From positions 1,054,001 through 1,118,000 of the forward strand of contig OY781043.1 of NCBI GenBank assembly GCA_963676165.1: a DNA stretch of 64,000 nucleotides. Reading direction: 5' to 3'. A program made the translations under genes and the position numbers. This document shows, one piece after another, positions 54,347 through 61,904 of the stretch. Numbering within the stretch: position 1 is the stretch's first letter; the number at the start of each line of letters is the position of its first letter. This DNA comes from JAQIBY01 sp963676165 (GTDB taxonomy: Bacteria; Bacteroidota; Bacteroidia; Bacteroidales; ML635J-15). The notes beneath the pieces are model-generated. The model was not told where the DNA came from. It ran no database searches and worked only from the letters and a program-made list of their open reading frames with translations.

Positions 54347-54436
54347 TTATTTCTTCTTATGCCTGTTTTTACGCAGTCTTTTTTTCCGTTTGTGCGTTGA
54401 AATCTTATGTCTTTTTCTTTTTTTACCGCTTGGCAT
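54347..54436 (-). CDS. COX24/AURKAIP1-type small ribosomal protein
   Basis: 29 residues, too short for usual gene calling: MPSGKKRKRHKISTHKRKKR plus LRKNRHKKK, then TAA. Lys and Arg make up most of it. Such peptides are found in Bacteroidota and are related to the mitochondrial ribosomal protein mS38 C-terminus; they sit next to HU and RNase G genes in this phylum, as here. Starts 19 bases downstream of the HU stop. Confidence 0.85.
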   Translation of the reverse strand: MPSGKKRKRHKISTHKRKKRLRKNRHKKK

Positions 54437-54455
54437 AGCTTAAAATTTTAGATGA

Positions 54456-54737
54456 TTAATTATTGTCTTTTACTTCGCTAACAAAAGTTTTTGAAGGTTT
54501 GAAAGCTGGAATTTTGTGAGCAGGAATAGTGATTGTTGTATTCTTGCTGATATTACGAGCAGTTTTTTCTGCACGTTCTTTAATAATAAAAGAACCAAAA
54601 CCTCTGAGATATACGTTTTCACCTTTTACCAAACCGTCTTTTACGGTGCTCATGAATTCCTCAACTGTACGTTGTACAATTACTTTCTCAATTCCTGTGT
54701 TCTTTGAAATTTCGTTTACGATGTCTGCTTTAGTCAT
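54456..54737 (-). CDS. HU-family DNA-binding protein
   Basis: 93 residues. MTKADIVNEISKNTGIEKVIV, then VEEFMSTVKDGLVKGENVYLRGFGSFIIKERAEKTARNISKNTTITIPAHKIPAFKPSKTF, quoted in part as VYLRGFGSFIIKERAEKTAR, fit HU/IHF. The GF(G/S)SF and PAFKPSK blocks hold the DNA-bending arm and its Pro tip. A histone-like chromosome protein. The promoter box TATATTTG (minus strand) lies at 54787-54794. Confidence 0.95.
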   Translation of the reverse strand: MTKADIVNEISKNTGIEKVIVQRTVEEFMSTVKDGLVKGENVYLRGFGSFIIKERAEKTARNISKNTTITIPAHKIPAFKPSKTFVSEVKDNN

Positions 54738-54786
54738 TGTAATATAATTTAAAATGTTTGTTTAACTATTGATTTCTAAGGACGTG

Positions 54787-54818
54787 CAAATATAATACTT
54801 TTTTATTACGCAAAACAA
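54787..54818 (-). promoter_or_regulatory. HU gene promoter
   Basis: On the minus strand TTG (54816-54818), 21 bases, TATATTTG (54787-54794): a good Bacteroidota promoter, about 50 bases before the HU ATG at 54737. It faces the mutY promoter. Confidence 0.65.
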
Positions 54819-54841
54819 GCTTTCATTAAAATATCATTGAC

Positions 54842-54849
54842 TATCTTTG
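54842..54849 (+). promoter_or_regulatory. mutY -7 box, nearly leaderless
   Basis: TATCTTTG ends four bases before the mutY ATG (54854), so a transcript starting at the normal distance would begin at or next to the start codon. No TTG is seen at the exact -33 spacing. Confidence 0.45.
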
Positions 54850-54853
54850 TATT

Positions 54854-55912
54854 ATGAATGATTTTGCAGTCCAATTGATTGATTGGTACAGGGATACGGC
54901 GAGAGATTTGCCTTGGAGAAATACCAGAAACCCTTATGAAATTTGGTTGTCTGAAGTGATTTTACAACAGACACAGGTCAAATTTGGACTTGCTTACTAT
55001 CATAAAATTCTTGATAAATATCCTGATATTTCATCCTTGGCTCGTGCTGAAAAGGATGAATTTATGAGGCTATGGCAAGGTTTGGGCTATTATCGCCGTG
55101 CTGAGAACCTTCTTATTGCTGCAAAGCAAATTGTGAAGGATTATCATGGTGTTTTCCCTTCCACATTTCACGAAATTCGAACGCTTAAGGGGGTAGGAGA
55201 GTACACAGCTGCTGCTATTGCATCATTTGCATTTGGGGAGGCTGTTCCTGTTGTAGATGGTAATGTAAAACGTGTCATTTCTCGCTTGTTTTTAATTCAA
55301 GACTATCCAGAATCGTCAAAAGGCAAAAAAGCCATACGCGAAGCTCTCACTGCAATTTTTGATCCTCAGCAGCCAGATGCATTCAATCAAGCCATTATGG
55401 AATTTGGAGCGCTTCAATGCACAAAATCTCCAGACTGCTCACAATGTATATTTCAAAGCCAATGTTTGGCTTATGCTGAGAATCTTGTAAAAACTCTGCC
55501 AGTGAAGAAGGTGCCTAAAGCCAAACGGCAACGGTATTTTCATTATTTTCTCCATTTTAATAATGGAAAGTTGGCTTTGCAACAGCGTGGTGAAGCTGAT
55601 ATCTGGAAACAATTGTATGAGTTTCCATTGCTTGAAGATTTGTCTTTTGTGTCAGAATCGCAGCTTGAAAATGCGATTGAAGCATCTTATGGGGTAAATG
55701 TATCTTCTTTGGTAGAAATCAAGTCATGGCCTGCACATATATTGAGTCATCAGGAAATTTATGTGAGATTGTTTCTTATCGTGGACATGCAAGCTCCGTT
55801 TCAATTGACGTATTATACGATTGACGAGATTGAAAAATTGCCAAAATCTCGAATGATGGATAGAATACTAAAAGATGATGTTGTGCTTGCTTTATTTTCC
55901 TCTTCCCTTTAA
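54854..55912 (+). CDS. mutY: A/G-specific adenine glycosylase
   Basis: 352 residues. Removes adenine mispaired with 8-oxoguanine. The catalytic Glu lies in SEVILQQTQVKFG (near residue 35), the helix-hairpin-helix with LKGVGEYTAAAIASFAFGEAVPVVDGNVKRVISR (Asp near 135), and the 4Fe-4S cluster in CTKSPDCSQCIFQSQC (near 195). The first cysteine gap is five residues, where the usual pattern is C-x6-C-x2-C-x5-C. A NUDIX-like C-terminal domain follows. The 3' end overlaps the convergent glycosylphosphotransferase gene by 21 bases. Confidence 0.95.
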   Translation: MNDFAVQLIDWYRDTARDLPWRNTRNPYEIWLSEVILQQTQVKFGLAYYHKILDKYPDISSLARAEKDEFMRLWQGLGYYRRAENLLIAAKQIVKDYHGVFPSTFHEIRTLKGVGEYTAAAIASFAFGEAVPVVDGNVKRVISRLFLIQDYPESSKGKKAIREALTAIFDPQQPDAFNQAIMEFGALQCTKSPDCSQCIFQSQCLAYAENLVKTLPVKKVPKAKRQRYFHYFLHFNNGKLALQQRGEADIWKQLYEFPLLEDLSFVSESQLENAIEASYGVNVSSLVEIKSWPAHILSHQEIYVRLFLIVDMQAPFQLTYYTIDEIEKLPKSRMMDRILKDDVVLALFSSSL

Positions 55913-57307
55913 TACCGTAATAACCGTATAAATCAGGATTTTGAAATCAACAGCAAGTGATATGTTTTCAATGTAAAGAATATCATATTGCAAGCGCTCT
56001 ACCATCTCATCCACATTTTCAGCATACCCGTATTTTACTTGTCCCCAAGAGGTGATGCCAGGACGAACTTTGTGAAGTAAGGTGTAGTGCGGTGCTTTTT
56101 GCACAATCTGGTCAATGAAAAACTGTCTTTCCGGACGTGGACCTACCAAAGCCATGTCGCCTTTCAGTACATTGAAAAACTGTGGCAGCTCATCCATGCG
56201 GGTTTTACGCATGAAACGTCCGAATTTTGTGACACGGGTATCCACATCGCTACTTAAACTTGGACCATGTTTTTCTGCATCTTTTATCATGGATCTAAAC
56301 TTATAGATACTAAATGGTTTTCCAAAGCGACCTATGCGTTTGTGAGAGTAGAAAACCGGTCCTGGTGAAGAAAATTTTACGCCAATTGCCAACACAATAA
56401 ATAGTGGCAGCAGAATAATCAGCGCTAGCAAGGAAACTGAAATGTCCATAAGCCGTTTTAGGTGAGCTTGCCAAACTGGCATAATGTGCTTACGGATCTG
56501 AATTAAGGGAGTTCCTAAAATATGTGTCATGCGAACTTTTCCAATGAGGATGTCATACATATCAGGAATTACCTTGATGGTTAGTTTTGTGCCTTGAAGT
56601 TTGTTAATCAACTTTTGAATCAGTTCGTGATCAGAGGATTCAATGGCAATAATAGCTTCTTCTACTTTATTATTTTGAATAATATTGTCGATTTCTTCCA
56701 AGGTTCCTAGGGCAGGAAGATGATCTTGCAATTGATAATGTGTTTTTTTGCGAATCGGAATAAAGCCCAAGATATTTAATCCGCTATAAGGTTTTTGATA
56801 GGTGATTTCTTCGTAAAGTTTGACCGCTCTTTCTGTGCTTCCAACCATAATTGCATTGAATTGCAATTTGTGGTCTCGGATTCTGTGATTCGTCATGGTG
56901 GTGACAAAAACACGAGGGGCGTAGGTCATAAAGAAATGCAGTCCGAGAAGCACAAGAAACATTTGGTAATATGACTTATAATCTGCCACATAATCATCTA
57001 AAATAATGGCAAAAAACAGAATGGATACTCCAATTAAGCTGCTTAAAAATGTGGTTGTGAGCTCTTTTAATCGAGATTTTCTGTAAATGTCTCTGTAGTA
57101 GCCACTCAAGACGTGTACAATAAGCCAGAATACTGGAATAATAATGACTCCAAGCATAAATTGTTTGTCAAAATTCAAAGGGACTTTATCTCCGAAGGTT
57201 TCCGGTTCAATCACAAGTTTTCTGAAAATGAAAAACAATGTCCAGCTTCCTGCAGCTGCAAGAATATCGAAGATAATGTATATTGCTCTGTGCTTATTGA
57301 TGTTCAT
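55892..57307 (-). CDS. polyprenyl glycosylphosphotransferase (exopolysaccharide type)
   Basis: 471 residues. Four N-terminal membrane helices, a CoA-binding-3-like nucleotide fold at about 115-255, one helix (ISVSLLALIILLPLFIVLAI) and the bacterial sugar transferase domain (about 275-471) with SSPGPVFYSHKRIGRFGKPF, KFRSM, RMDELPQFFNVLKGDMALVGPRPER, and RPGITSWGQVKYG. Starts exopolysaccharide synthesis by moving a sugar phosphate onto undecaprenyl phosphate. The start codon overlaps the stop of the lipoprotein upstream by one base; further glycan genes are not in the window. Confidence 0.92.
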   Translation of the reverse strand: MNINKHRAIYIIFDILAAAGSWTLFFIFRKLVIEPETFGDKVPLNFDKQFMLGVIIIPVFWLIVHVLSGYYRDIYRKSRLKELTTTFLSSLIGVSILFFAIILDDYVADYKSYYQMFLVLLGLHFFMTYAPRVFVTTMTNHRIRDHKLQFNAIMVGSTERAVKLYEEITYQKPYSGLNILGFIPIRKKTHYQLQDHLPALGTLEEIDNIIQNNKVEEAIIAIESSDHELIQKLINKLQGTKLTIKVIPDMYDILIGKVRMTHILGTPLIQIRKHIMPVWQAHLKRLMDISVSLLALIILLPLFIVLAIGVKFSSPGPVFYSHKRIGRFGKPFSIYKFRSMIKDAEKHGPSLSSDVDTRVTKFGRFMRKTRMDELPQFFNVLKGDMALVGPRPERQFFIDQIVQKAPHYTLLHKVRPGITSWGQVKYGYAENVDEMVERLQYDILYIENISLAVDFKILIYTVITVLKGRGK

Positions 57308-58173
57308 TAGTAATGGATCAGTTTAATGTTGTCAAGATAAATTCTTGCAGTTGTTCCTTCAGTTTTTTCGGTTTTTTCGGCGCTAAAGAAAACTCTATAC
57401 GCGCTAGAATATGGGCTGTTTGCTATTTGGTCTGTTAGGTTGACGTACACTTTCCTCCAGTTATCTGTAGGGGTAAGTGTTAAAATCGGATATCGGACAT
57501 CCACATATGCTCCATCGCTTACTTCCAGTCCGAAAAGACCTACAGTAAGATTTTCTTCGCAATAATAATCAATCTCCAGATATACTTTTGAATCGCGTGG
57601 TAAATCGTAAGTTAAGGAAGTTCTGATATCCACCTGAGTTCTTTCAGCATCCAGCGCAATATAACCACTGTGATCTTCAAAACTCATACTGTCCATCACT
57701 GTCATGAGCGAAGTATCGCTATTGGGTGTTTTTTCAAAACTGTTTCCTAGTCCTTCAAAATCTTCGAGCATAGGAATTAGGCAATGCGTTTCGTATTCGT
57801 ATTCTGGATATAGCTTAATGACACCAGCTTCCGGAAGTAAGGTGTCCATGCTAAAGCTGTTGTAAAATGGATAAATTACGCGGAATAAACCTTGTCCATT
57901 GTCGCGAATCCCTGTTTCTAAAGCAACATTGACATCTCCTGTTGGTAAAACAGGAATTTTAAAAGGGATTTCATACGTGCCTATGTATTTGTTGTCCACG
58001 TAAACCCACAAGTCGTTAATGTCTTGAGAGTTGGATCCATATTCTGAGCTGGTTGAAAGGCTAATGCTATCCACCTGAATGTAAGCAGGGATTGGTTCTT
58101 CCTTGGTGTCACATGATTGTATTCCCAACGCAAGCATGCAAATAAGCAGAATACCGGTTATATCTTTCCGCAT
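57307..58173 (-). CDS. lipoprotein of unknown function
   Basis: 288 residues from ATG 58173 (MRKDITGILLICMLALGIQS, then C), lipoprotein signal with attachment Cys near residue 21; a longer frame starting at 58227 is unlikely. The mature protein has a beta-rich appearance (VYVDNKYIGTYEIPFKIPVL, then ARIYLDNIKLIHY at the end), like a carbohydrate-binding or jelly-roll module. Lies between the oxidoreductase and the glycosylphosphotransferase genes, so a role in surface glycan handling is possible (inference). No family recognised. Confidence 0.7.
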   Translation of the reverse strand: MRKDITGILLICMLALGIQSCDTKEEPIPAYIQVDSISLSTSSEYGSNSQDINDLWVYVDNKYIGTYEIPFKIPVLPTGDVNVALETGIRDNGQGLFRVIYPFYNSFSMDTLLPEAGVIKLYPEYEYETHCLIPMLEDFEGLGNSFEKTPNSDTSLMTVMDSMSFEDHSGYIALDAERTQVDIRTSLTYDLPRDSKVYLEIDYYCEENLTVGLFGLEVSDGAYVDVRYPILTLTPTDNWRKVYVNLTDQIANSPYSSAYRVFFSAEKTEKTEGTTARIYLDNIKLIHY

Positions 58174-58228
58174 GAGTTTTGCTAATTTTGAATTTAAACG
58201 CAGGCAAAGTAAAGATATTGTTTCCAAA

Positions 58229-59185
58229 TTATGAACAATTTGAAGTTAATTTAATCTTTGAGTTAATTTCTTGAAGGACGCGCATGGTTTTGCTGGTGTT
58301 TTCCAAACTTATTTCTGCCGATTTCATTTGTAAAATGGAGTTTGAAAATGCTGTAAATTCGTCTCTTACCTCATTGGCATTCTTTACAGGGATGCATTCT
58401 CTCACCAAATCGTTGAATTGCTGTGAGAATAATGCCATGTCAGCATCAATATTTTTTGAATAGCGATATGCTTCATTGTGTAGCATGTCAATGGAAACAT
58501 AATCTGACGGATTGTAAAAAATGGCTTGCTGCACATCTTGAGCTGATATTTTGCTCGCAGTTAAGTTAGCAATGCATCCATTATGAAACTCAATGATTGC
58601 ATTGACTACGTCAGGAGATGAATTGGAGGTGGACATTCCGTAAGCAGAAATTTTGCGAATCTCGGAATTGACGACACTCAATATATTGTCAATGTCATGA
58701 ATCATAATGTCGTTAACCGGATGGATGTGGCGGTTAAGATCATGATATTGCTTTAAACTGTGCGTGTGAATCATTCGAACGCGAGGGTGAATAAAAGGAC
58801 GAGCCGCCAGAAAAGCAGGATTGTACCTGTGTCTCAATCCGATTTGCACTACAACATCGGCTTCGTCGCTAAGATTTATTAAATCGCGGGTTTCTATGGT
58901 GTTGTAATTTAGCGGTGGTTCGATGAATAAGTGTTTCGATTTTCTGAGTGCATTCCTTAGATAGGCGTAGGAATTGAAATTAGGCGCAGTAAAAATTGCA
59001 TCAACATCCTGAATGAGCTCATCAGGATGAGGATAAATTTTCAGATTGTGTTTTTTTCTTACCTCTTTGACTCTTTGGTCGTCGAGGTCGTGAATGCCAA
59101 CGAGTTTGAATGTTCCAATGTCCGAAAGAAGATTCAAGTACTCGCAGGTTTGGTCATGACTACCTAAAATTCCCGCTTTTATCAT
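58229..59185 (-). CDS. Gfo/Idh/MocA family oxidoreductase
   Basis: 318 residues from ATG 59185 (MIKAGILGSHDQTCEYLNLL); the longer frame to 59320 has no support. N-terminal Rossmann fold with AGILGSH and VGIHDLDDQRVKEV; the usual EKP active-site loop reads LFIEPPLNYN; HPVNDIMIHDIDNILSVV carries the catalytic His-containing helix. NAD(P)-dependent oxidation of a sugar or related compound. It heads the minus-strand unit with the lipoprotein and sugar transferase and may act on nucleotide sugars (inference). Confidence 0.85.
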   Translation of the reverse strand: MIKAGILGSHDQTCEYLNLLSDIGTFKLVGIHDLDDQRVKEVRKKHNLKIYPHPDELIQDVDAIFTAPNFNSYAYLRNALRKSKHLFIEPPLNYNTIETRDLINLSDEADVVVQIGLRHRYNPAFLAARPFIHPRVRMIHTHSLKQYHDLNRHIHPVNDIMIHDIDNILSVVNSEIRKISAYGMSTSNSSPDVVNAIIEFHNGCIANLTASKISAQDVQQAIFYNPSDYVSIDMLHNEAYRYSKNIDADMALFSQQFNDLVRECIPVKNANEVRDEFTAFSNSILQMKSAEISLENTSKTMRVLQEINSKIKLTSNCS

Positions 59186-59485
59186 ATAGTATGAATTTGG
59201 ATTTAAAAATACAAGGGAAAGGCTTACACTTTGCTGTTGTTTAGGGGCTTTTATTAACCTGATTCTGTTAAAAACCGTTAGTTTTTGCATGGTTATGCCC
59301 TTTGCGTGTGTTTTTAACATGAAATTGTGTAAAACCGCATTCTGTCGTGTTTTCAGGCAATTGACAATGGAAAAATAGTGTTTGTATTGTTGTAAGATGT
59401 TCGTTTTAATTGCTTGAAAATTGGCTGAGTCAACATGTCGGAAGAAAAAATCTTAGAAAAAAGAATTGTGTTTACATGATTTTTG
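59186..59485. other. intergenic stretch before the tRNA gene
   Basis: About 300 bases. No gene or repeat seen apart from the start region of the oxidoreductase gene. It is ordinary AT-rich sequence. Confidence 0.4.
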
Positions 59486-59493
59486 TATATTTG
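59486..59493 (+). promoter_or_regulatory. -7 box of the tRNA-Arg gene
   Basis: TATATTTG, a perfect TAnnTTTG, 17 bases before the tRNA 5' end. A TTG lies at 59466-59468, 17 bases upstream of the box. Confidence 0.65.
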
Positions 59494-59509
59494 CAGCCCG
59501 AATGAGGAT

Positions 59510-59584
59510 GGTCTAGTAGCTCAGTTGGATTAGAGCAACGGCCTTCTAAGCCGTAGGTCCCAGGTTCGAGCCCTGGCTAGATCA
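59510..59584 (+). tRNA. tRNA-Arg (anticodon UCU)
   Basis: 75-nt cloverleaf: acceptor GGTCTAG/CTAGATC with one G-U pair, D arm GCTC...GAGC, anticodon arm ACGGC-CTTCTAA-GCCGT (anticodon TCT), variable AGGTC, T arm CCAGG-TTCGAGC-CCTGG, discriminator A. CCA is not encoded. Reads AGA. Lies at the left border of a defence-like cluster; tRNA 3' ends are common integration sites. Confidence 0.95.
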
Positions 59585-59597
59585 CAACTTAGAAATG

Positions 59598-59632
59598 AAA
59601 ACCGAATGACAAAACGTTGTTCGGTTTTTTTT
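59598..59632 (+). terminator. terminator of the tRNA-Arg gene
   Basis: AAAACCGAA...TTCGGTTTT hairpin with a T run, 13 bases after the tRNA. Confidence 0.85.
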
Positions 59633-59747
59633 GATTATTGGTACTTATCAGTCAATAGAGAAGTTATTTTGATCTTATGATATTACTTTTATTAATAAAG
59701 TGAAATCTGTTGATTCAAATTTATTGAGAAAATCAATTTTTACTCTT

Positions 59748-60458
59748 TTATTTCTCAAATTTTTTGTAGCAGCTATAGCAAATAGGTTTCAATATGGTGA
59801 ATTCTCCATATTCACCACAGCTATGGCATTGATTTTCTACATATTCTGGATTTTCAAATTGAACCCAGGTAGAATAGCAATCCCAACAATATGGCTTCTC
59901 AATATCGTATGGGATTCTTTTTCCACATCTGATACAGTAACCTCTATTTGGCTTATTTTTTTTGTCACTCTCAAGATCTGGTGTAATCAGTTTTGTTTCT
60001 TTTTTTAAACGTCGATTTGTCTTTGCAATCTGAATTATTTCTGATGATTCAATTATGGAGTTTGTCTCATTTACTGCCTTTTCAAAAAGTTTAAAGTCTT
60101 TGTTTTTGTCAATATGTACTCCCATCTCTCTATTGTTCTTTTCTGAAAATTCATACATGTTCATAGATGTAATTACCATTTCAAATTCATTGAAATAGCA
60201 TTTAGCATGAAGATTTTCAAAATAGTAGAGTTCTATATTTCTGAGCTCGGCTAATGAGTTTCTTTCGTTTGGTTTTAATTCATCTTTCCCATATATAATC
60301 GTAATATTTACATTTCTTTTTGAGGCATCTTTCAGTCTCTCATAAAATGTCTTTGATAATTGCAGGTAAGGTGATACAAGAGTTAACTTTTCTTTTGCCT
60401 CAATAATAATTGTTTCTAATCTATATGAGGTTCCATAGGTTGTTAAAAAATCTGCCAT
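59748..60458 (-). CDS. PLD-fold protein with two zinc ribbons
   Basis: 236 residues. Residues 1-140 form a single phospholipase D-type (HKD) domain: LVSPYLQLSKTFYERLKDA, ITIIYGKDE, and H84-x-K86 in LHAKCYFNEFEMVITSMNMYEF (quoted in part: LHAKCYFNEF). Residues 170-236 hold two zinc ribbons with identical spacing: Cys175/178 and 191/194, then Cys211/214 and 227/230. Single-domain PLD proteins act as dimeric nucleases. The C-terminal zinc ribbons suggest nucleic-acid binding. The gene lies at the end of a defence-like cluster next to tRNA-Arg. A TACTTTTG box (minus strand, 60560-60567) could be its promoter. Confidence 0.82.
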   Translation of the reverse strand: MADFLTTYGTSYRLETIIIEAKEKLTLVSPYLQLSKTFYERLKDASKRNVNITIIYGKDELKPNERNSLAELRNIELYYFENLHAKCYFNEFEMVITSMNMYEFSEKNNREMGVHIDKNKDFKLFEKAVNETNSIIESSEIIQIAKTNRRLKKETKLITPDLESDKKNKPNRGYCIRCGKRIPYDIEKPYCWDCYSTWVQFENPEYVENQCHSCGEYGEFTILKPICYSCYKKFEK

Positions 60459-60645
60459 TATTACTTTCTCTGTTATTTTTTAAAACAAAAACAATAGACG
60501 GAAGAAGATAGATTGTTTCTATTTATTCTTACGATTACTGTGTAGTCCTTTATATACAGCAAAAGTAGCAAAAAAGAAATGACTTCCATTTGAATTCTTA
60601 ACTTTAATATTGAGCGTTTATTGATTTTTTCGCTTTGAATAGAAT

Positions 60646-61482
60646 TTAGGATATTGTTTTGTCATTTAAAAGCTTTTTGTAATCAGTGACTTCCGGAAAT
60701 TCACCCATAAATGATTGAATCTGATTTAATGAGTAGTTTAAGGCTGACATTTTGCTTTTTTTTGTATTACTGATAAAACTTGAAATTTTAGAAGGGATTT
60801 TATTCATGATAAAAACCTTCTGTAACTCGTCTAGTTGCCTAATGTTTTCTTCATTATTGCTGTTAATTGTCTCAATAATTTCACGAGTTGTGTCTTTTAC
60901 TTTGTCTGTTCGAGCTTTTAAAGAATAGTAATCCTGAGCCGTAGCATATTGAGGCGATTTTATTTCGTTATGGTAATCCACATAATTTCCTTGTTGTCTG
61001 AATATTTCAAAATTGGAAAACCACTCCATTTCTGCTTTGAACTTCTTATAGATTCTTATCATCTTTGAAATGAGAAGTCTTTGAGCTGCTATATCTTCGT
61101 TTTGTAGTTTCTGGCTAAACTTTTCAAATTTTTTATATTCTTCAACGCTATGAAATGAATTTTTAAGGAAGGAAGTGAATTCCGTCGAAATGATATTGTA
61201 TATGAAAATAACAAATGAAATAAAATGCTTTAGTTCATGGTTTTCAAATACACCTCTCATTCCTTTTGTGTCTCGGAGGTTAAAACCAACGCTGTCTAGA
61301 TGAAGTACTAGAGCTTTTATTGATTCTTCGCAACCAACAATTAGGGTAGTGATTGCTAAGCCATATTCATTGTCTTGAGCTAGTTTGTCTGCAATAAGAA
61401 ATTTATTGTCAGAATTTTGTAATACTTTTAACGAAGCATCTGCACATTCTTCTTTGCTTATATTTAAAAATGTTCTTGACAT
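60646..61482 (-). CDS. AbiV-like (HEPN-type) abortive infection protein
   Basis: 278 residues from ATG 61482 (MSRTFLNISKEECADASLKV); the frame opens at a TTG at 61533, which is less likely. All-helical N-terminal half with FLIADKLAQDNEYGLAITTLIVGCEESIKAL and an Arg76-x5-His82 in RGVFENHELKHF, matching HEPN-fold AbiV proteins in order. The rest is helical without recognised motifs. AbiV halts phage growth by blocking host translation or activating an abortive response in characterised lactococcal cases. It lies between a PLD protein and a small Gly/Ser-rich protein, downstream of hsdR. Confidence 0.65.
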   Translation of the reverse strand: MSRTFLNISKEECADASLKVLQNSDNKFLIADKLAQDNEYGLAITTLIVGCEESIKALVLHLDSVGFNLRDTKGMRGVFENHELKHFISFVIFIYNIISTEFTSFLKNSFHSVEEYKKFEKFSQKLQNEDIAAQRLLISKMIRIYKKFKAEMEWFSNFEIFRQQGNYVDYHNEIKSPQYATAQDYYSLKARTDKVKDTTREIIETINSNNEENIRQLDELQKVFIMNKIPSKISSFISNTKKSKMSALNYSLNQIQSFMGEFPEVTDYKKLLNDKTIS

Positions 61483-61522
61483 TTTGGGATTGGTTGTGTA
61501 TTGTATTTTAGTTTCAAGCTTT

Positions 61523-61553
61523 AACCCTGCCAATTAAATTAACTGACAGGGTT
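61523..61553 (-). terminator. hairpin between the small protein and the AbiV-like gene
   Basis: AACCCTGCCA (61523-61532) and TGACAGGGTT (61544-61553) pair at 9 of 10 positions. The T run is weak, so this may be an attenuator or a processing site rather than a full terminator. Confidence 0.45.
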
Positions 61554-61564
61554 GGAATTTGTAA

Positions 61565-61714
61565 TTACTTTTTGGAACCGCCTTTTGATTGTCCCCCAGA
61601 TGAAGGCTTGCTTGTGGAAGTGTTATTGCTTCGACCCCCACCCGAAGGTTTTCCTGTTGTTGAAGGCCAGCCACCTGCATTGCCTTGTCCTCTTGAACTT
61701 GAATTTTTTGCCAT
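61565..61714 (-). CDS. small Gly/Ser-rich basic protein
   Basis: 49 residues, too short for ordinary gene calling: MAKNSSSRGQGNAGGWPSTT, then GKPSGGGRSNNTSTSKPSSG and GQSKGGSKK. About half of the residues are Gly, Ser, Asn or Thr, with evenly spaced Lys and Arg and no hydrophobic core; it must be disordered. ATG at 61714, TAA at 61565-61567. It lies 190 bases downstream of hsdR and 82 bases upstream of the AbiV-like gene. Similar Gly/Ser-rich peptides occur near restriction genes in Bacteroidota in my recollection, but no function is known. Confidence 0.6.
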   Translation of the reverse strand: MAKNSSSRGQGNAGGWPSTTGKPSGGGRSNNTSTSKPSSGGQSKGGSKK

Positions 61715-61904
61715 GTCTTAAAAGTTTTAGTTAAATTTTTAGTTTTTAAATAATGAAAACATAAACCTTGATTCAATTGAAATATTATAGTATGCTTGGC
61801 TTAATGTTGTCGAAACTATATCAAGAGTATCAAAATGTATGCCAAGGTGGGTTTTGCCTTAAAAGTGACAGAATGGCATTTGGGGACAATAATTGAGAGC
61901 TTCA

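Noticed and set aside
61534..61776. 80-residue frame on the minus strand covering the small protein
   Set aside because: It overlaps the Gly/Ser-rich 49-residue frame; the latter has a far more protein-like start (MAKNSSSRGQG) and stop.
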